From NCBI GenBank assembly GCA_033807775.1, contig CM066327.1:77258795-77322794 (forward strand): a stretch of DNA of 64,000 nucleotides, read 5' to 3'. Each line of letters starts with the position of its first letter. The first letter of the stretch is position 1. Positions 21,429-33,158 of the stretch are shown here, piece by piece. Source of the stretch: Saussurea involucrata. Lineage: Eukaryota; Streptophyta; Magnoliopsida; Asterales; Asteraceae. The position numbers and the translations under genes are program-made. The notes beneath the pieces are model-generated. The model made no database searches. It saw only the letters and a program-made list of their open reading frames with translations, and had not been told where the DNA came from.

Positions 21429-22582
21429 GGAAGAAAGTTCAGACATTCCCTCTACTTCAACCTCTGCTGTTCAGGTATCACCTTCCTTCTTTACAAATAT
21501 TGCAAATATTGATGAAGCTGATAGTCTCCGCAAAATCGATCTCTTGACTAGAAGCTTATATGAAGGCATGAATGGCAAAACTATAGTTGAAAACCAAAAC
21601 CTTGATCTCGCTGAACAACTTAAAAACTGTCACCTTCAAATAGAAAAGCTTTCTAAAATTGAAGAAGATTTTAAAGATCAAGTGCATTTAAATCAGCTAG
21701 TCAAAATCGAACGAGGAGAAGCTATCGCTCCTTTGAAAGCTGAAAAGGCTACTGTTGAAGGATGGTGTAACTCTTCAACAAAGATCACTGAGATAATTAA
21801 GTCTCAGATACCCCTGAGTGATAAACGTGGTCTTGGTTACAAATATGAAACTCAAGAACCAACCATTGATCGTTCCATGCTCTTATTTGGAACTTTCGTA
21901 TCCTCAGTCGCTGACACTTCATCCTCTCAGTGTTCGTCCTCCAGACCGCCTATCCCTGAGGAAATCTCTGCCTCTTCAAAAGGTAAAGAGAAAATGGTTT
22001 ATCTAAAACCTACCTCTGTCTTTAAAGATAAAGGTAAAGGAATTGCGTTGAACCAAAATCCTCAGAAAGGTACTTTAGCACCAAAGCTGAATGCTTCTAA
22101 AGCTTTAGTGATTTATTCCTCTGGATCAAGAAATCAGATCTCTGGATCTACTCAGTATGGGTCTATTCAGCAATCTACTCCTAGACTCAGAGTGGATATC
22201 CTTGGTAAGAAATCTGAAGAACCAAGTGTTCCTCCCATTTGAAAAGCCAAAGGCTTATTTGGTGCTGGTCCTTCTATTTCAAAATCTAAAACTCAGCATT
22301 CAAATAGTCCTAGAACTATTTTTTAGTTATAGGAAATGTTATCACTGTGGACTCACTGATCATATTGCTAGTAAGTGCCCCACAACCACCAAAGCTGATA
22401 AGATAGCTAAGGTGAAGATTGCCCCCAAGGCAAAAAAGACCACTGAGGTTAAGAAATTAACCAAAGTGAAGACTGACAAAGCTGAATCTTCAAATGCTGC
22501 GAAGATTGCTGAACCTTCCATTCCAACTGCTTCCACTGACAAACGTGTACACATGGTTAAGTGGGTACCCAAGAAAAACTAA
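21429..22582 (+). pseudogene. gag: Element C Gag, 3' part
   Basis: The open frame to 22242 matches B Gag from the residues ESSDIPSTSTS on: coiled coil, the RGLGYKYET motif and a Ser/Lys-rich tail. A TGA at 22240-22242 and a TAG near 22323 break the frame; the remaining C-terminus (in the 22157-22582 frame) carries the second zinc knuckle CYHCGLTDHIASKC at 22337-22378 and ends WVPKKN, TAA (22580-22582). The N-terminal core and first knuckle lie on the other side of B and are not in the window. Confidence 0.85.
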
Positions 22583-22600
22583 TCTTCCTTTATGATGCAG
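22565..22600 (+). other. Gag-pol junction spacer of element C (GT...CAG, 36 nt)
   Basis: Between the Trp codon of Gag's WVPK and the first pol codon is a 36-nt segment that begins GTACCC, contains CTAAT (the A pair belonging to the Gag TAA stop), a pyrimidine-rich stretch and ends GATGCAG. The counterparts are at 8058-8026 (A), 17975-17940 (B), 56873-56907 (D) and 41828-41797 (E). It resembles the end of an intron but is shorter than any plant intron I know. Confidence 0.5.
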
Positions 22601-25600
22601 GTTCAGAAGGGTATCTGGTATCTCGATAGCGGATGCTCAAGACACATGACTGGAAAGAAAAGTCTGCTCGCTGAATACAAGGAAGAGAAGGGTCCCTCTG
22701 TGACTTTCGGTGGAAATGGAAAAGGACATACCCGAGGGTTTGGTGTACTCTCTAATGGTACAATCACCTTCAGAAGAGTCGCATATGTTGAAGGGCTGAA
22801 GCATAATCTGTTAAGCATCAGTCAGCTTTGCGACAAGGATAACAAGGTAATCTTTACCAAAGAATCCTGCTTTGTCACTGACAAAAAGGAGAAGATAGCT
22901 CTCAGCGGTTATCGTTTGGAAAATGTTTATGTAATAAACATGGACTCAACAACCACTGAGAACTCCTGTTTCTTCTCAAAAGCCTCATCTGATGTCAACT
23001 GGCTATGGCATAAGAGGCTCTCTCATCTGAATTTCAAGACACTGAACTCTCTTTCTTCAAAAGAGTTAGTTACTGGCTTACCTCAACACTCATATGCCAG
23101 AGAGTCTTTATGTTCAGCATGTGAGAAAGGGAAGCAGACCAAAGCAAGCTTTAAATCAAAGCAAGTCTCCTCAGTCTCATCTCCTCTACAACTACTCCAT
23201 ATGGATTTGTTTGGCCCTGTTAACAAACAATCCATCGTTGGAAAGAAATACACACTGGTCATAGTTAATGAATTCTCTCGTTATACATGGGTTATGTTTC
23301 TCCGTTCCAAGAGTGACACCCGTGAAGAACTCATCACCTTTGTTCGGAAGATTGAAACTCTGAACAATATGACTGTTCGCTCAATAAGGAGTGATCATGG
23401 AACTGAATTCAAAAACAGTTCTCTTGATTCCTTCCTTGAGAGTAAGGGTATTTCTCACAACTTTTCGTCAGTGAGAACACTGCAACAAAATGGAGTCGCT
23501 GAAAGAAGAAATAGAACAATTATTGAAGCTGCACGTTCAATGCTCAGCGATTCTCACCTGCCTACTCAGTTTTGGGCAGAAGCTGTCAACACTGCTTGTT
23601 TTACGCAAAACAGGTCGCTGATAGTCAAAAGATTCAATAAAACAGCCTATGAACTATTTCATGGGAGAAAGCCTTCAATCAGCTTTCTTCACATCTTTGG
23701 ATGTCAGTGTTTCATACTGAACAACAGAGATGCCCTTGGAAAGTTTGATCCTAAGGTTGATGACGGAATCTTTCTTGGATACTCCTCAGTTTCCAAAGCC
23801 TTCAGAGTCTTTAATCGAAGAAGACAAACTGTTGAAGAAACAATTCACGTCACGTTTGACGAGTCCCGTTCAACGAACTCTAAACCGTCCGCTGATACTG
23901 AAGAACTGAATCAGTGGATGTTTTCTCATCTTGGTGATTCAGAAGATGTTCCCACTCCTCGTGCTCACACAGTTGAAAATGATGGTCCAACTATCATTCC
24001 AAATATGCAGAATAGTGAAGCTGAAACATCATGGGTCTCAGCTGTTCCTATAAACACTATACCTGCTTCTGAAACCAATATCTCAGATATTCCATCCACC
24101 TCTCAGCAATCAGTGAATATAATGACAACTGCATCCATTCCTCTCTTGGCTGATACTCCAGACGTCTCTGAAGCTTCATCTTCAGCTTCTCCAATTCAGG
24201 TTGAGTCAGCGTCTCACGCTCCGACTCAGCGATGGACTATAAATCACCCAATTGATCAAATTCTTGGTGATCCAAATGCTGGTATTCAGACTCGACGAAG
24301 TGCAGGTAATATTTGTTTATTTGTAAATTTTATTTCACTAACTGAACCAAAGAAAGTAGATGATGCCCTCAAAGATCCAAACTGGGTCAGAGCCATGCAA
24401 GAAGAGCTGACAGAATTCGAAAGAAACAAAGGTTGGAAACTTGTTCGAAGACCAACTGACAAAACAGTGATAGGCACTAAATGGGCCTATCGAAACAAGT
24501 TGGACGAACATGGAACTGTAACCCGCAACAAGGCTCGTCTTGTTGCTCAGGGATACAGACAAGAGGAGGCATAGATTATGACGAAACATTTTCTCCAGTA
24601 GCAAGATTAGAATCTATTCGTCTATTCTTAGCATACGCTATACACAAAGACATCAAAGTATATCAGATGGATGTTAAGTCAGCGTTTCTAAATGGAAAGC
24701 TAAATGAAGAAGTCTATGTGGAACAACCTCCAGGATTCTCAGATCCTAAGCATCCAGCTTATGTTTATAAACTGGATAAGGCACTTTATGGCTTAAAGCA
24801 AGTTCCACGTGCATGGTATGACACTCTTTCCACTTATCTCCATATTGAAAAATTTGAGCGAGGCAAAATAGACAAAACTCTATTTTTCAGGAAAGTAAAA
24901 GGTCATATCATTCTTGTTCAAATATATGTTGATGATATTATATTTGGCTCGACTAACCCTGATCTTTGTACTCTTTTCGCTGATAGAATGAAAGAAGAGT
25001 AAAAAATGAGCATGATGGGTGAACTAACATATTTCCTTGGTCTACAGATAAAACAAAATGAAAAGGGAACTTTCATTAATCAGGAAAAGTATGTTAAAGA
25101 TATGCTGAAGAAATTCGACTTAACTGAAAGTTCAGCTATGAAAACCCCTATGGTACCACCGCTGACACTTGATAAGGACACTAAGGGTGTTCCTGTCAAT
25201 GTCACGTTGTACCGTGGGATGATCGGCTCACTATTGTATCTTACAGCTAGCCGACCCGATATTATGTTTGCAACATGCTTGTGTGCACGATATCAAGCTG
25301 AACCTAAGATATCTCATATGAATGCTGTAAAGTGAATTTTTCGATATCTTAAGGGAACAACGAATCTAGGTCTTTGGTATCCCAAAAACTCAGGATTCGA
25401 TTTAATCGCCTATTCAGATAGTGATTTTGCAGGTTGCAGAATGGATAGGAAAAGCACCACAGGAGGATGTCAGCTCCTGGGTGGAAAGCTGGTAAGTTGG
25501 ACAAGTAAAAAGCAAAACTCAGTGTCCACTTCCACAGCTGAAGCTGAGTATGTAGCCGCTGGAAGCTGTTGTTCTCAGGTCTTGTGGATGAAAAATCAAC

Positions 25601-25872
25601 TACTGGACTACGACCTTCAACTCTCAAATATTCCATTCTATTGCGACAGCACAAGTGCCATCGCTATAGCTAATAATCCAGTGCTACACTCAAAGACAAA
25701 ATACATCGAAATCAGGTATCACTTTATCAGAGATCATGTGATAAATGGTGATATAGAACTTCACTTTATCCCAAATGATTATCAGTTAGCTGATCTGTTC
25801 ACCAAACCTCTTGATGAGACAAGATTCAACTTTCTCATCAGCGAGCTTGGAATGCTGAACTTTGAAGGATAA
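22583..25872 (+). pseudogene. pol: Element C pol: integrase, reverse transcriptase, RNase H
   Basis: The 660-residue frame from 22592 (same frame as the Gag stop) contains the LDSGCSRHMTG protease-like motif, HKRLSHLNF, the integrase core with SDHGTEF and NGVAERRNR, and the linker to RT. Reading breaks near 24566-24574 (one-base shift after GYRQEE), at TAA 25000-25002 and at TGA 25333-25335, where a CGA Arg codon is expected. RT has catalytic YVDD at 24925-24936 and LYGLKQVPRAWY; RNase H ends with LFTKPLDETRFNF and TAA/TGA-free to 25872. All domains are present, so few changes separate it from an active copy. Confidence 0.9.
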
Positions 25873-26846
25873 AATCTTCAGCAGTTCACATTTGATCAAC
25901 GATAGGATAAAATCAACTTGTATAACCTATTCTATCCTCTTCTCTATCCTGATTCGCTGATATCAAGGTATCTTTTTCTCTCTGACAAATCGCATGTAAA
26001 TGCAAGATTTCAAAACAAATCTCATCGCTGAATATCTCTTCCTTATCAGCGATACTTTGAAATTTCTTAAAAAAAACACTTATATTTCTATTCAGTGCTT
26101 CATGTTTTCAAAAGTGTCCCTGAGTTTTTCAAAACCTTAGAGACAACCAAGAATATGAAAGGACAGTTGTGACGTCATTACAACGGATAAACCCAGACAC
26201 GTTCTTCTTTCTGACACACGTTTGCACGTTTCGTTTACTTGCCAATCAAATGCAAACACGTGTCCGTGTCATGATGAAAATCTTTTCCCGCTCAAGATTT
26301 TCTCTTTCTAAAATCTCTCTATATAAACAAATTCTTCGTTTATATTTTTCTCTTATGCGAACTTCTCCTCCAGGCAAAGAAAGAATTCACTGTTGCATTT
26401 GGCTCTCAATTTTTTCAAGAACAATTGTTCATCTTCTTCAAACATCAAAGGTTAATATGTTCTTATTATTTACCAAATGCAAAAAAATTGTTTCTGATCT
26501 TCTCTTTGTTTTAATAAGATCAAACAAAAGAACTTCTTAAAAATAAAATCATTTTCTTTCATGGTTTTATGAACACAACCATTTTATGGTTGTTTTTCAA
26601 GTTTAATTGCAAAAATCTTAAACTTGTTCTTCACACATTCGTTTTTCCAGAATCCCTATCTTCAAAGGAAACTGGAAAACAAGATTTTTATTGGGTTTGA
26701 AATTTCGTTTAAAAAAAAACCTAATCTTCATTAAGACATTTTGTCTGAATGAAATGGACAAAATTCGAACCATCTTATTGGAAAATCTTTCCACATTAAG
26801 ATTATTCTTATTTGTTAATCCTTTGGTTGAACTTATAATACAGAAA
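25873..26846 (+). promoter_or_regulatory. Putative internal promoter and 5'-leader intron of the element C aORF
   Basis: In order: the palindrome TGACGTCA (26170-26177), CCAAT (26242-26246), the G-box palindrome ACACGTGT (26256-26263), an E2F-like TTTCCCGC (26284-26291) and the TATA box TATATAAAC (26320-26328). A 5' splice-like AAAG|GTTAAT has GT at 26451; a 3' splice-like TAATACAG ends at 26843, three bases before the aORF ATG. The implied intron is 393 nt and T-rich. Element D has the same elements in the same order. The first 300 bp also hold three TCAGCGA/TCGCTGA motifs. Activity is inferred. Confidence 0.5.
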
Positions 26847-29564
26847 ATGGCATCTTCTGACATTCCCAAGAACACCAACGCTGAAAACACTTCTGCTGAT
26901 GACACTGCTGAGGAAATGGACATCTTCAAGGCTCCTCAAGTCAAATTTGCCCTTGACAAACTGGATTGGACTAAGGTGAACAACCTCTATGCGCTTCTCG
27001 AGTTTCCTCCTCGAAAGCAAGTCACACATCTAGCTGATGCTGTGAACTTCCTAAAGAATTGTTGCATCTCCACAGCCCTGACCATAACACCTCCTGCACA
27101 TCAGCTTTTGCTCTCACAATTCTGGTACTCAGCCAGACACTCTCAGCTACCCTCAGCCAAAGACCCCTCCAAAATAATTTGCATCCTCTGGGATATCGAA
27201 TATGGGACCATGAAGATTACCCCTGCCATAATTCGCAAAGCTCTCAGCCTTCCCATCGCCACCAAGGAAAAACCCTTTGTTCCCCTCCCTGACCCCAAGA
27301 AAAACTCAGACAGGGAAGCCATCATTGCATTTTTCGATGCAATGGGCTATGTATGGGAAATCGGCAGAGACATGAAGCCCGAGAAGAAGCTGACGATTAT
27401 CAAGAAATCGAAAATGCCCAGCGAGATGAATTTCATCTTCGCCCATTTGATCAGCTGCATGACTGCAAAGAGCGGCTCCTCTGACCAAGCCGCTAAGCCT
27501 CAGCAAGCAATGGGATATGCATTGTTGAAAGGTCTCAACATAGACTGGGCATCGATTATCTATGATGACCTGGTTCTCAGAGTGGACACCGTCGCTGACA
27601 GACCTCCATGGGTTCCATATCCTCGGTTCATCAGCGCTATTTTCCAAAGAGGCCTGAAAGACAGCTACCCAGAAGAGGGTGACCTGAAACTCTCTCAGGT
27701 CGGCCCTAAAATACTCGACTTCAAACCAGTGGCGAATGAGGTACGTCTTTCTACACTCTTGACTCTTCTTAACCCTACAACTTCTTCTACTTCAGCAGCT
27801 CCTTCAGCGGACAAACCCACAGCTGATACCCCAGCTGCTACCTCCATTCCTCTTAAAAGGAAACATTCTGACACCCACCTTGGTTCTAAAAGAACTAAGA
27901 AGACCAAGGAGCAACCCAAGCAATCTCCTGCTAAAAACTCCTCAGCTCCTCCTGTTGAGCTGAAGGAAAGTTTAGTGGTACGCTCTGCCACACCTGAACA
28001 AGCCATCCCTTTAATCTCGACCTCAGCATCTCCAAACGTTAAGGTTACAAACTTGGAAACTACTCAACCTCCCTCAGTCTCTCAAAAGACTGATGAAGTG
28101 ATTCTCAGCGATTCCAACGCTGAACTCGGTAACCAACCTCCTTTCTTACCCTTCGCTTCTCCCTCCACTCATTTGGACCCCACTCCAGTTATCACAGCTG
28201 CACCTGTCATTCCTCCAAGAGCTAAAGGAACGACGGAAGTAGGACCTGCAGAGCTGTCCATACGTCCACGTACTCTCGCTGACGATATGGAACTTTATTC
28301 AGGAACCCGTGATTTTGATGAATTCACCAATCCTCCTGCAGGTACTCACCAATCCCTATACACTGTTACTAAACCCCAAACTTCTGAGCTTTCCTCTATT
28401 CACAAGTTTTTATATGTTACAGGTCCTAATTTGAGAGACATCAACAAGTCTCTGAAGACAGTAGAGACAACGCTGACTGGTCTCACGTCTACTCTTTCCG
28501 GCAATTCTTCAGCTGTAACAACCGCTGGAGAAAATCTCTTAAAACTTACAACCGAAGTCGGAAAGAATGCCTCCAAAGCTGACATGGAGAAGGTTGATCA
28601 ATCACTGAGCAACTTTGCCAAAGTTCTCGCTGACATCTACACAGACTACCTCGACATCAAGAAATCTGTAGACACCATGTCCGGCGAAGTCACAACGCTG
28701 AAGACATCGGTTGGCACACTCGAAGGTGATATGTCTGCTGTAAAGGCTGATGTCAGTTCAGTAAAAACTGATATGAGTTATGTGAAGACTGATGTCAACA
28801 CGATGAAGAATGACATCTCTTCAATTCAGAACTTGTTGAAGCAGATTCTGACTAACACGACCGCCCCTGCACCTGCCCCTGCACCTCCATCTTTTACTAC
28901 GACGGATCGTGCTGAACTTGTGAAGATCAATCCTGGTATTTCTGACATGGAAAACAGATTATCAGCGATTGAAATGTATATAGGGATCCCTGGCCAAGAA
29001 GACAGGGAAACCACACGAGCTGCTGAATCTTCTCATTCCTCCCCCAGTCATCATGATAAAGAGGGGGAGAAGAGCGCTGAAGACCTCTCCAAAAGCACTG
29101 AAGACCTTTCCCATGATGAATCTATCAGGGGAGAGAAGACTGAAGACCTCACCTTCACTGAAGAGGGTGAGAAGATAATTGAAGCTGAAGCAGCCGCTGG
29201 ACCTCAGGGAGATGAAAACCCTGAGGGAACCGAGAAGCTCGCCTCTGTATCTGAGGGGGAGCAACTCGAAGAAGAAGCTGAAGAAACTGAGTCTGAAGCT
29301 GAAGATGAAGAAGCCATCGATTTGTTTGATGCTGAACCATCCTCTTCTCCAAAGAATGATGATGACGAAGATGACGATGATGATGATTCTTTTATCGTCA
29401 AGCCTGCTCAGAGAACTAAAGCTCTTAAAGGGATTCTGATAAATGAACCTTCAGGGGAGCGGACAAAGACAAAGCCATCAGCATCTAAAGCTGACAAAGG
29501 CAAAGGAAAAGGTGTCATTGAAGATGAAAATCTGATGATCTTGCTTAACAAGCCGGTTTGTCAG
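26847..29564 (+). CDS. Element C accessory ORF, exon 1 (906 codons)
   Basis: The ATG at 26847 (MASSDIPKN) is chosen over the longer upstream frame because that extension lies in the predicted leader intron. Residues about 30-290 form the globular domain shared by all aORFs here (LYALLEFP, LLSQFWY, IIRKALSLP, MGYVW, a Cys-containing helix, VPYPRFISAIF). Then comes a Ser/Thr/Pro-rich linker, then coiled coil (about 530-670) with repeated seven-residue units of the form SxVKTDM, then an acidic region with EGE repeats and a DDDDEDDDDDD run near the end. No signal peptide or membrane helix is seen. It could be a nuclear or cytoplasmic oligomeric protein; function unknown. A strong 5' splice site, TGTCAG|GTACAT, lies at 29564/29565. 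Confidence 0.82.
28342..28422 (+). other. Possible 81-nt in-frame intron (exitron-like) in the C aORF
   Basis: GCAG|GTACTC at 28341/28342 and a T-rich TATGTTACAG|GTCC ending at 28422 define 81 nt, a multiple of three with no stop. Element D has a 75-nt counterpart at 62662-62736 with the same ends. Splicing is inferred. Confidence 0.4.
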
Positions 29565-29688
29565 GTACATTAATCCTACACAACATCCCTCCTCTATACA
29601 CTCTATCAGTTCTCTACCTCCGCAAACCTCTATACACAATCCCATTCTTTCCATCTCTGTTCTTACTTGTAAGATCGCTGCGTTTCAG
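29565..29688 (+). other. Predicted 124-nt intron between the two aORF exons of element C
   Basis: Begins GTACATTAA (the TAA would stop unspliced translation after CQVH) and ends GCGTTTCAG. It is pyrimidine-rich. The D element has a 148-nt counterpart (63837-63984) with GTATGT and TTGTTTCAG ends and the same flanking bases, TGTCAG before and CTAGTCCTCTCC after. Confidence 0.6.
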
Positions 29689-30934
29689 CTAGTCCTCTCC
29701 CCTGTTTGAGGATATCGCTGAAGTTCCTACAGCTGCGACTTCAACAACAATCCCAGCTCTCAATGCTGAAGAAATAATCCCAGTCTTGGAATTGATCTCT
29801 GAGACTGATGAACCTGAAGAACAGACTCTCTCTCACAAAAACAGACCTTCCTTGGCTCCTCAAAAGCTAAGTGAAGAGGATCAAGAAAAGAGAGATGCAA
29901 TGATCAAGAGACTTGAAGATCAGCGAATCATTCTGAAGCGTGATCAACTTCCTTCCGTTCCTCCAAAGTTCAGAGTTTCCCAAAAGGAATACAAGGAACA
30001 TCTCAGAGCTGAACGCTTAGTCGCTGAAAGAAAGGAAGCTGAAGAAAAAGATAGAGAATATGCCATCAAGCTTACTCAACGATCAATAAAAGACCCCAAG
30101 CTGAAAAGAGTTCCCATTGATGTTCAACGTCAGCTATGGGATGATGCTCAAAAGATCGTTAGAGAAAAGACTAAGGTCTCTGACACGACCTTGGAATGGG
30201 CAAAACAAATGCTGACCTATCGATCTAGACCATCCAAAATCCTCAAAGCAAACATCAGAGGAAAACTGTACGCCGACGTTCCTGTTGTTGAAGTGGATGT
30301 CTACAGAGATGAGAAAACCAAGCAAACTTTCTATGCTGCTACCTTAGAAAAGTTTGGTCTCTCTGAATGGTTAGAAACAAAATTAGCCATTCAGGGATCG
30401 CGCTCAAAGTACAAAAGCCATGTCGAGAAGATCTTAAACAAACAGATCGACCTGCTTTCTTCTGCTGTGGATATTCCTCCTCTTCCTCAACAAAGAAAAG
30501 TCTCTGCTAAGAAAAAGAAAGTCTCTGATTCAGGTCCTCCTATACGAAATGAAACAGGTATTGGTTTCTCTCGTGCTGAAGTTCTTGGCCCTGATGCTGA
30601 TCTCTCAGCGCTTGACACCTCCCTACCACCTAGAGAAACATTCATTCCTGGCACAGTTGTAAGTGATCCATATGGTATATTCTTTCTAGACTACGATGGA
30701 AACCATCACTTTCAACGTATCTCTGAGCTCCACCTCGCTCCCATCGAACAACTCAGAGATCTCTTATACTGGTGTGAAGTCAGACGCGACATCAAAGCTA
30801 GACACCTGAAGCCCTTGATTTTTGAAGAAGCTCTGAAGAAAAAGAATCAAGGAGTAGATGTCCCTGATTGGATGATTGCCACATCAATGACCCTTGATGA
30901 ACAACTCATTAAGGAAGAACCTTTAAACGGATAG
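29689..30934 (+). CDS. Element C accessory ORF, exon 2
   Basis: The frame is open from about 29708 to the TAG at 30932-30934 and includes a 382-residue stretch. It is highly charged and helical at first (EEDQEKRDAMIKRLEDQ, then RLVAERKEAEEKDREY), followed by a compact region (VPVVEVDVYRDEKTKQTFYA) and a C-terminal part with YGIFFLDYDGNHHF and LRDLLYWCEV. Element E has a similar GIVYINEQNEKRF stretch, so this is a conserved second domain. In C the exon 1 and exon 2 frames differ by one base across the predicted splice, so a one-base deletion after 29689 probably inactivates this copy, or the acceptor is slightly different. Confidence 0.65.
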
Positions 30935-31189
30935 GATCGCCTTGAAATTCTTTCTATCCTTATTTGTCTACATCTTTTGTACTTGTAATTTTATTCGCTG
31001 TACTTGTAATTTTTATACTTCCCTCTGTAATCTTTACAAAGTTTAAAGAAAAATTTCAGCGAACGTACTTTACTCCATAAGTACAGAAAAGATCCCAGAA
31101 AACAGTAAAAGGGACAAATATTTTATGAGTTCTTTTTATCCTTATGTTTTCATTATATAGCAATTTTCTCTGTTGTTATGTCATAATCA
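30935..31189 (+). other. Non-coding 3' region of element C
   Basis: AT-rich, without a credible ORF. It holds two TCAGCGA/TCGCTG-type motifs (near 30994 and 31057) and leads into the polypurine tract. Confidence 0.6.
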
Positions 31190-31202
31190 AATAGGGGGAG
31201 AT
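31190..31202 (+). promoter_or_regulatory. Polypurine tract of element C
   Basis: AATAGGGGGAGAT directly precedes the LTR start TGTTGATCC at 31203. Confidence 0.88.
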
Positions 31203-32173
31203 TGTTGATCCAAACCCTTAGTGATTTGATAATGACCCTCTCTTATATACTTAGTGAAAATTGTAAGTAAACAATATGTATCAGAGTTTCACTATCGCTG
31301 ATGAGTACTAAGATCTTCCAGTACCGCTGATAGGAACTCTCGCTCTTTAGATTAAACATTCAGCGAAACTGTTCACCATAATACTCTGAGTCTGTTCAGT
31401 ACTTATGGTGATCGCTGATAAGTTAGTTGTTTACTTATGATCCCTGAAGACAAGTTTCACGTCAACATAGGTTCTACGCTGAAGTCGAAGATCAAGCTCA
31501 AGAACCAGCGACAAGTCTCCTAATGAACTGATGCGGATCAGCGAAGACTCAGATTTGTCCACTCAACGTGAAGTATCAAGTAGAAGACTTCAGCTATCGC
31601 TGAACTCTATCATTCGCTGATAAAGAATGATAGATCGCTGAATCATCGAAAAGCTGATCAAGAAGTCTTCCGTACAAAGTACTTTTTGTCTCATCCACCC
31701 TTGCACGACTCCGTACGATATGTCAGAACAGAACCTCCTTATTGTCTGAAATCGTACAACCACTCTGATACTACACTGTTCAACATGCGGCTACTAAGGT
31801 TGTCAACAAAGGTCAATGACATGCAACCAATCAGCTGCTGCCACGTGTAAAGTGTAAACTGCAATGCATTAAATGCATGCAGTATATAAGAAGAAGAACT
31901 CACTTCATTTTGAAGTAACTTGCTAACTCTGGACAAGTTCATCCTTCTTATCTTGAGATAGGTTATTATTAGTAATTTCCTTCTCCTTCTTAGTGCAAGA
32001 AACTTAGTGTTCCAACTTGTTTAGATTTAGGATTTATCCTTAATCTTGTTTCAGCAACAAGCTGTAAATTGTTAATGATTTATCAATAAACAATTTAGAA
32101 AAGTAAAATCTGTGTGTTTGTATTCAACCCCCCCCCCCCTTCTACAAACTTGTATAACCCTTCGGGACCAACA
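31203..32173 (+). repeat. 3' LTR of element C (971 bp)
   Basis: It runs from TGTTGATCCAAACCC after the polypurine tract to TTCGGGACCAACA. About ten TCAGCGA/TCGCTGA motifs lie within 31280-31650 (U3). TATATAAG near 31881 is the likely TATA box. A 12-C run (32128-32139) lies near the end. It is clearly related to the B LTR in the opposite orientation. GATAC at 32174-32178 is the presumed right target duplication in D's LTR. Confidence 0.92.
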
Positions 32174-32277
32174 GATACATATCAACAAACAATTTAGAAA
32201 GATAAAAATTGTGTATTTGTATTCAACCCCCCCCCCCCCTCCTTCTACAAACTTGTATAACCCCTTTGGGACCAACA
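32174..32277 (+). repeat. Remnant of the 5' LTR of element D
   Basis: It matches the end of the C LTR (ATCAACAAACAATTTAG, the C run, TTGGGACCAACA) and is followed by a primer site, so it is the 3' end of a 5' LTR, not a second copy of C's LTR. A 13-C run lies at 32227-32239. Confidence 0.85.
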
Positions 32278-32279
32278 AG

Positions 32280-32291
32280 TGGTATCATAGC
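32280..32291 (+). promoter_or_regulatory. Primer-binding site of element D (tRNA-iMet, one mismatch)
   Basis: TGGTATCATAGC differs from TGGTATCAGAGC at one base and lies two bases after the LTR end. Confidence 0.85.
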
Positions 32292-32361
32292 AGTTTGTTT
32301 AATCTGATAAACAAGATCTTGCTTATACTATCTATTTCTCTCTTCCTTGCTACTCTTCATT

Positions 32362-32674
32362 ATGGCAAACCACAAATACAAACTATATCGATAATGGCTC
32401 TCTTGCAAAACCCCCTAGATTTAGCAAAGATAATTTCAATCTGTGGAAAAATAGGATGATGCTCTTCTTGGAAGGTGTAGATCCCACTATACCTCACTAT
32501 ATAGAAAATGGACCATATGTCCCTTTCATGATAGACCCTGTTGTTCCAGCCACTGCTACCAGAGCTACCATCCCTGAACGAATCATCCCCAGGGAAGTCA
32601 CTCACTGGATTGATGAAGACAAGAAGAAAGTGGCCATCGATACTAAGTCCAGATCCATAATCTCAATGGCTCTT
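32362..32674 (+). pseudogene. gag: Element D Gag, N-terminal part
   Basis: The ATG at 32362 aligns with the B start, but a small indel puts the first residues out of frame. From 32456 the frame gives MMLFLEGVDPTIPHY and DEDKKKVAIDTKSRSIISMAL, the conserved gag core. It is cut after the Leu codon region by E. Confidence 0.82.
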
Positions 32675-32954
32675 TGTGAGTCTCAGATTCGTGCAACGAA
32701 CAATAATGAAATCAATAGATGTAAGACAATAGTTATGATTTCAACTGGTCATCCAATTAGCTTTCAACTTGAGAGAGTTTACAATACAAATTATGAAAGC
32801 AAATGAACAACCAGCCTAAAAACAAAGGCTAAACAAAGCTTATATATGGCGGGCCCGTGGTTAACAAGCCCACGGCCCGTTCACTAACTTGGCTCAAATT
32901 AAACAATTACAAATAGCCCCTTGAACTTTAATTCAACATAAATTGACCCTAACA
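32675..32954 (-). repeat. 3' LTR of element E (280 bp)
   Basis: Plus-strand TGTGAGTCTCAG...GACCCTAACA. On the minus strand it carries CATATATAAG (near 32848-32839), a TATA box, and a GC-rich inverted pair GGGCCCGTGG/CCACGGCCCG around 32851-32880. Confidence 0.93.
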
Positions 32955-32966
32955 ATCTCCCCCTTT
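32955..32966 (-). promoter_or_regulatory. Polypurine tract of element E
   Basis: Minus-strand AAAGGGGGAGAT directly precedes the 3' LTR, which begins TGTTAGGG on that strand. Confidence 0.88.
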
Positions 32967-33158
32967 GAATTGAAGTTCGAGTTCACGCCAGTTAGCAACA
33001 TATCTTTTACGGAGCGCAAAGTGTACCTCGAACATTCTGATAGCGCGGCGATAGTCGATGCGTTCTTCAACCATTTCCAAAGCATTATGAGCAGTTGTTT
33101 CATTCGGATTAGGCACATAAGAATACTTTGGATTTTCTGACTCGTGTTTGATGATGTT

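Larger units (their letters stand above)
21429..32173 (+). mobile_element. Element C: Sirevirus-type Copia retrotransposon, 5' part cut off by element B
   Basis: It starts mid-gag at 21429 where B is inserted and runs through integrase, RT, RNase H, a non-coding promoter-like stretch, a long two-exon aORF, a polypurine tract and a complete 3' LTR (31203-32173). The LTR end is followed directly by a remnant of a related LTR with its own primer site, so C inserted into the 5' LTR of element D. It is the best-preserved copy of its family here, and the only one with an uninterrupted main aORF exon. Confidence 0.9.

Noticed and set aside
27741..27795. 55-nt GT...AG segment in the C aORF (also 55 nt in D near 62012)
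   Set aside because: Donor and acceptor look fair and are present in both, but 55 nt is too short for a plant intron and removal shifts the frame while the unspliced frame is open.
30935..31189. A host gene between elements
   Set aside because: All sequence there is element C 3' region; no splice-supported or conserved coding frame remains.
32072..32278. Minus-strand ORF over the C/D LTR ends
   Set aside because: A shadow of the poly-C LTR ends; glycine run only.
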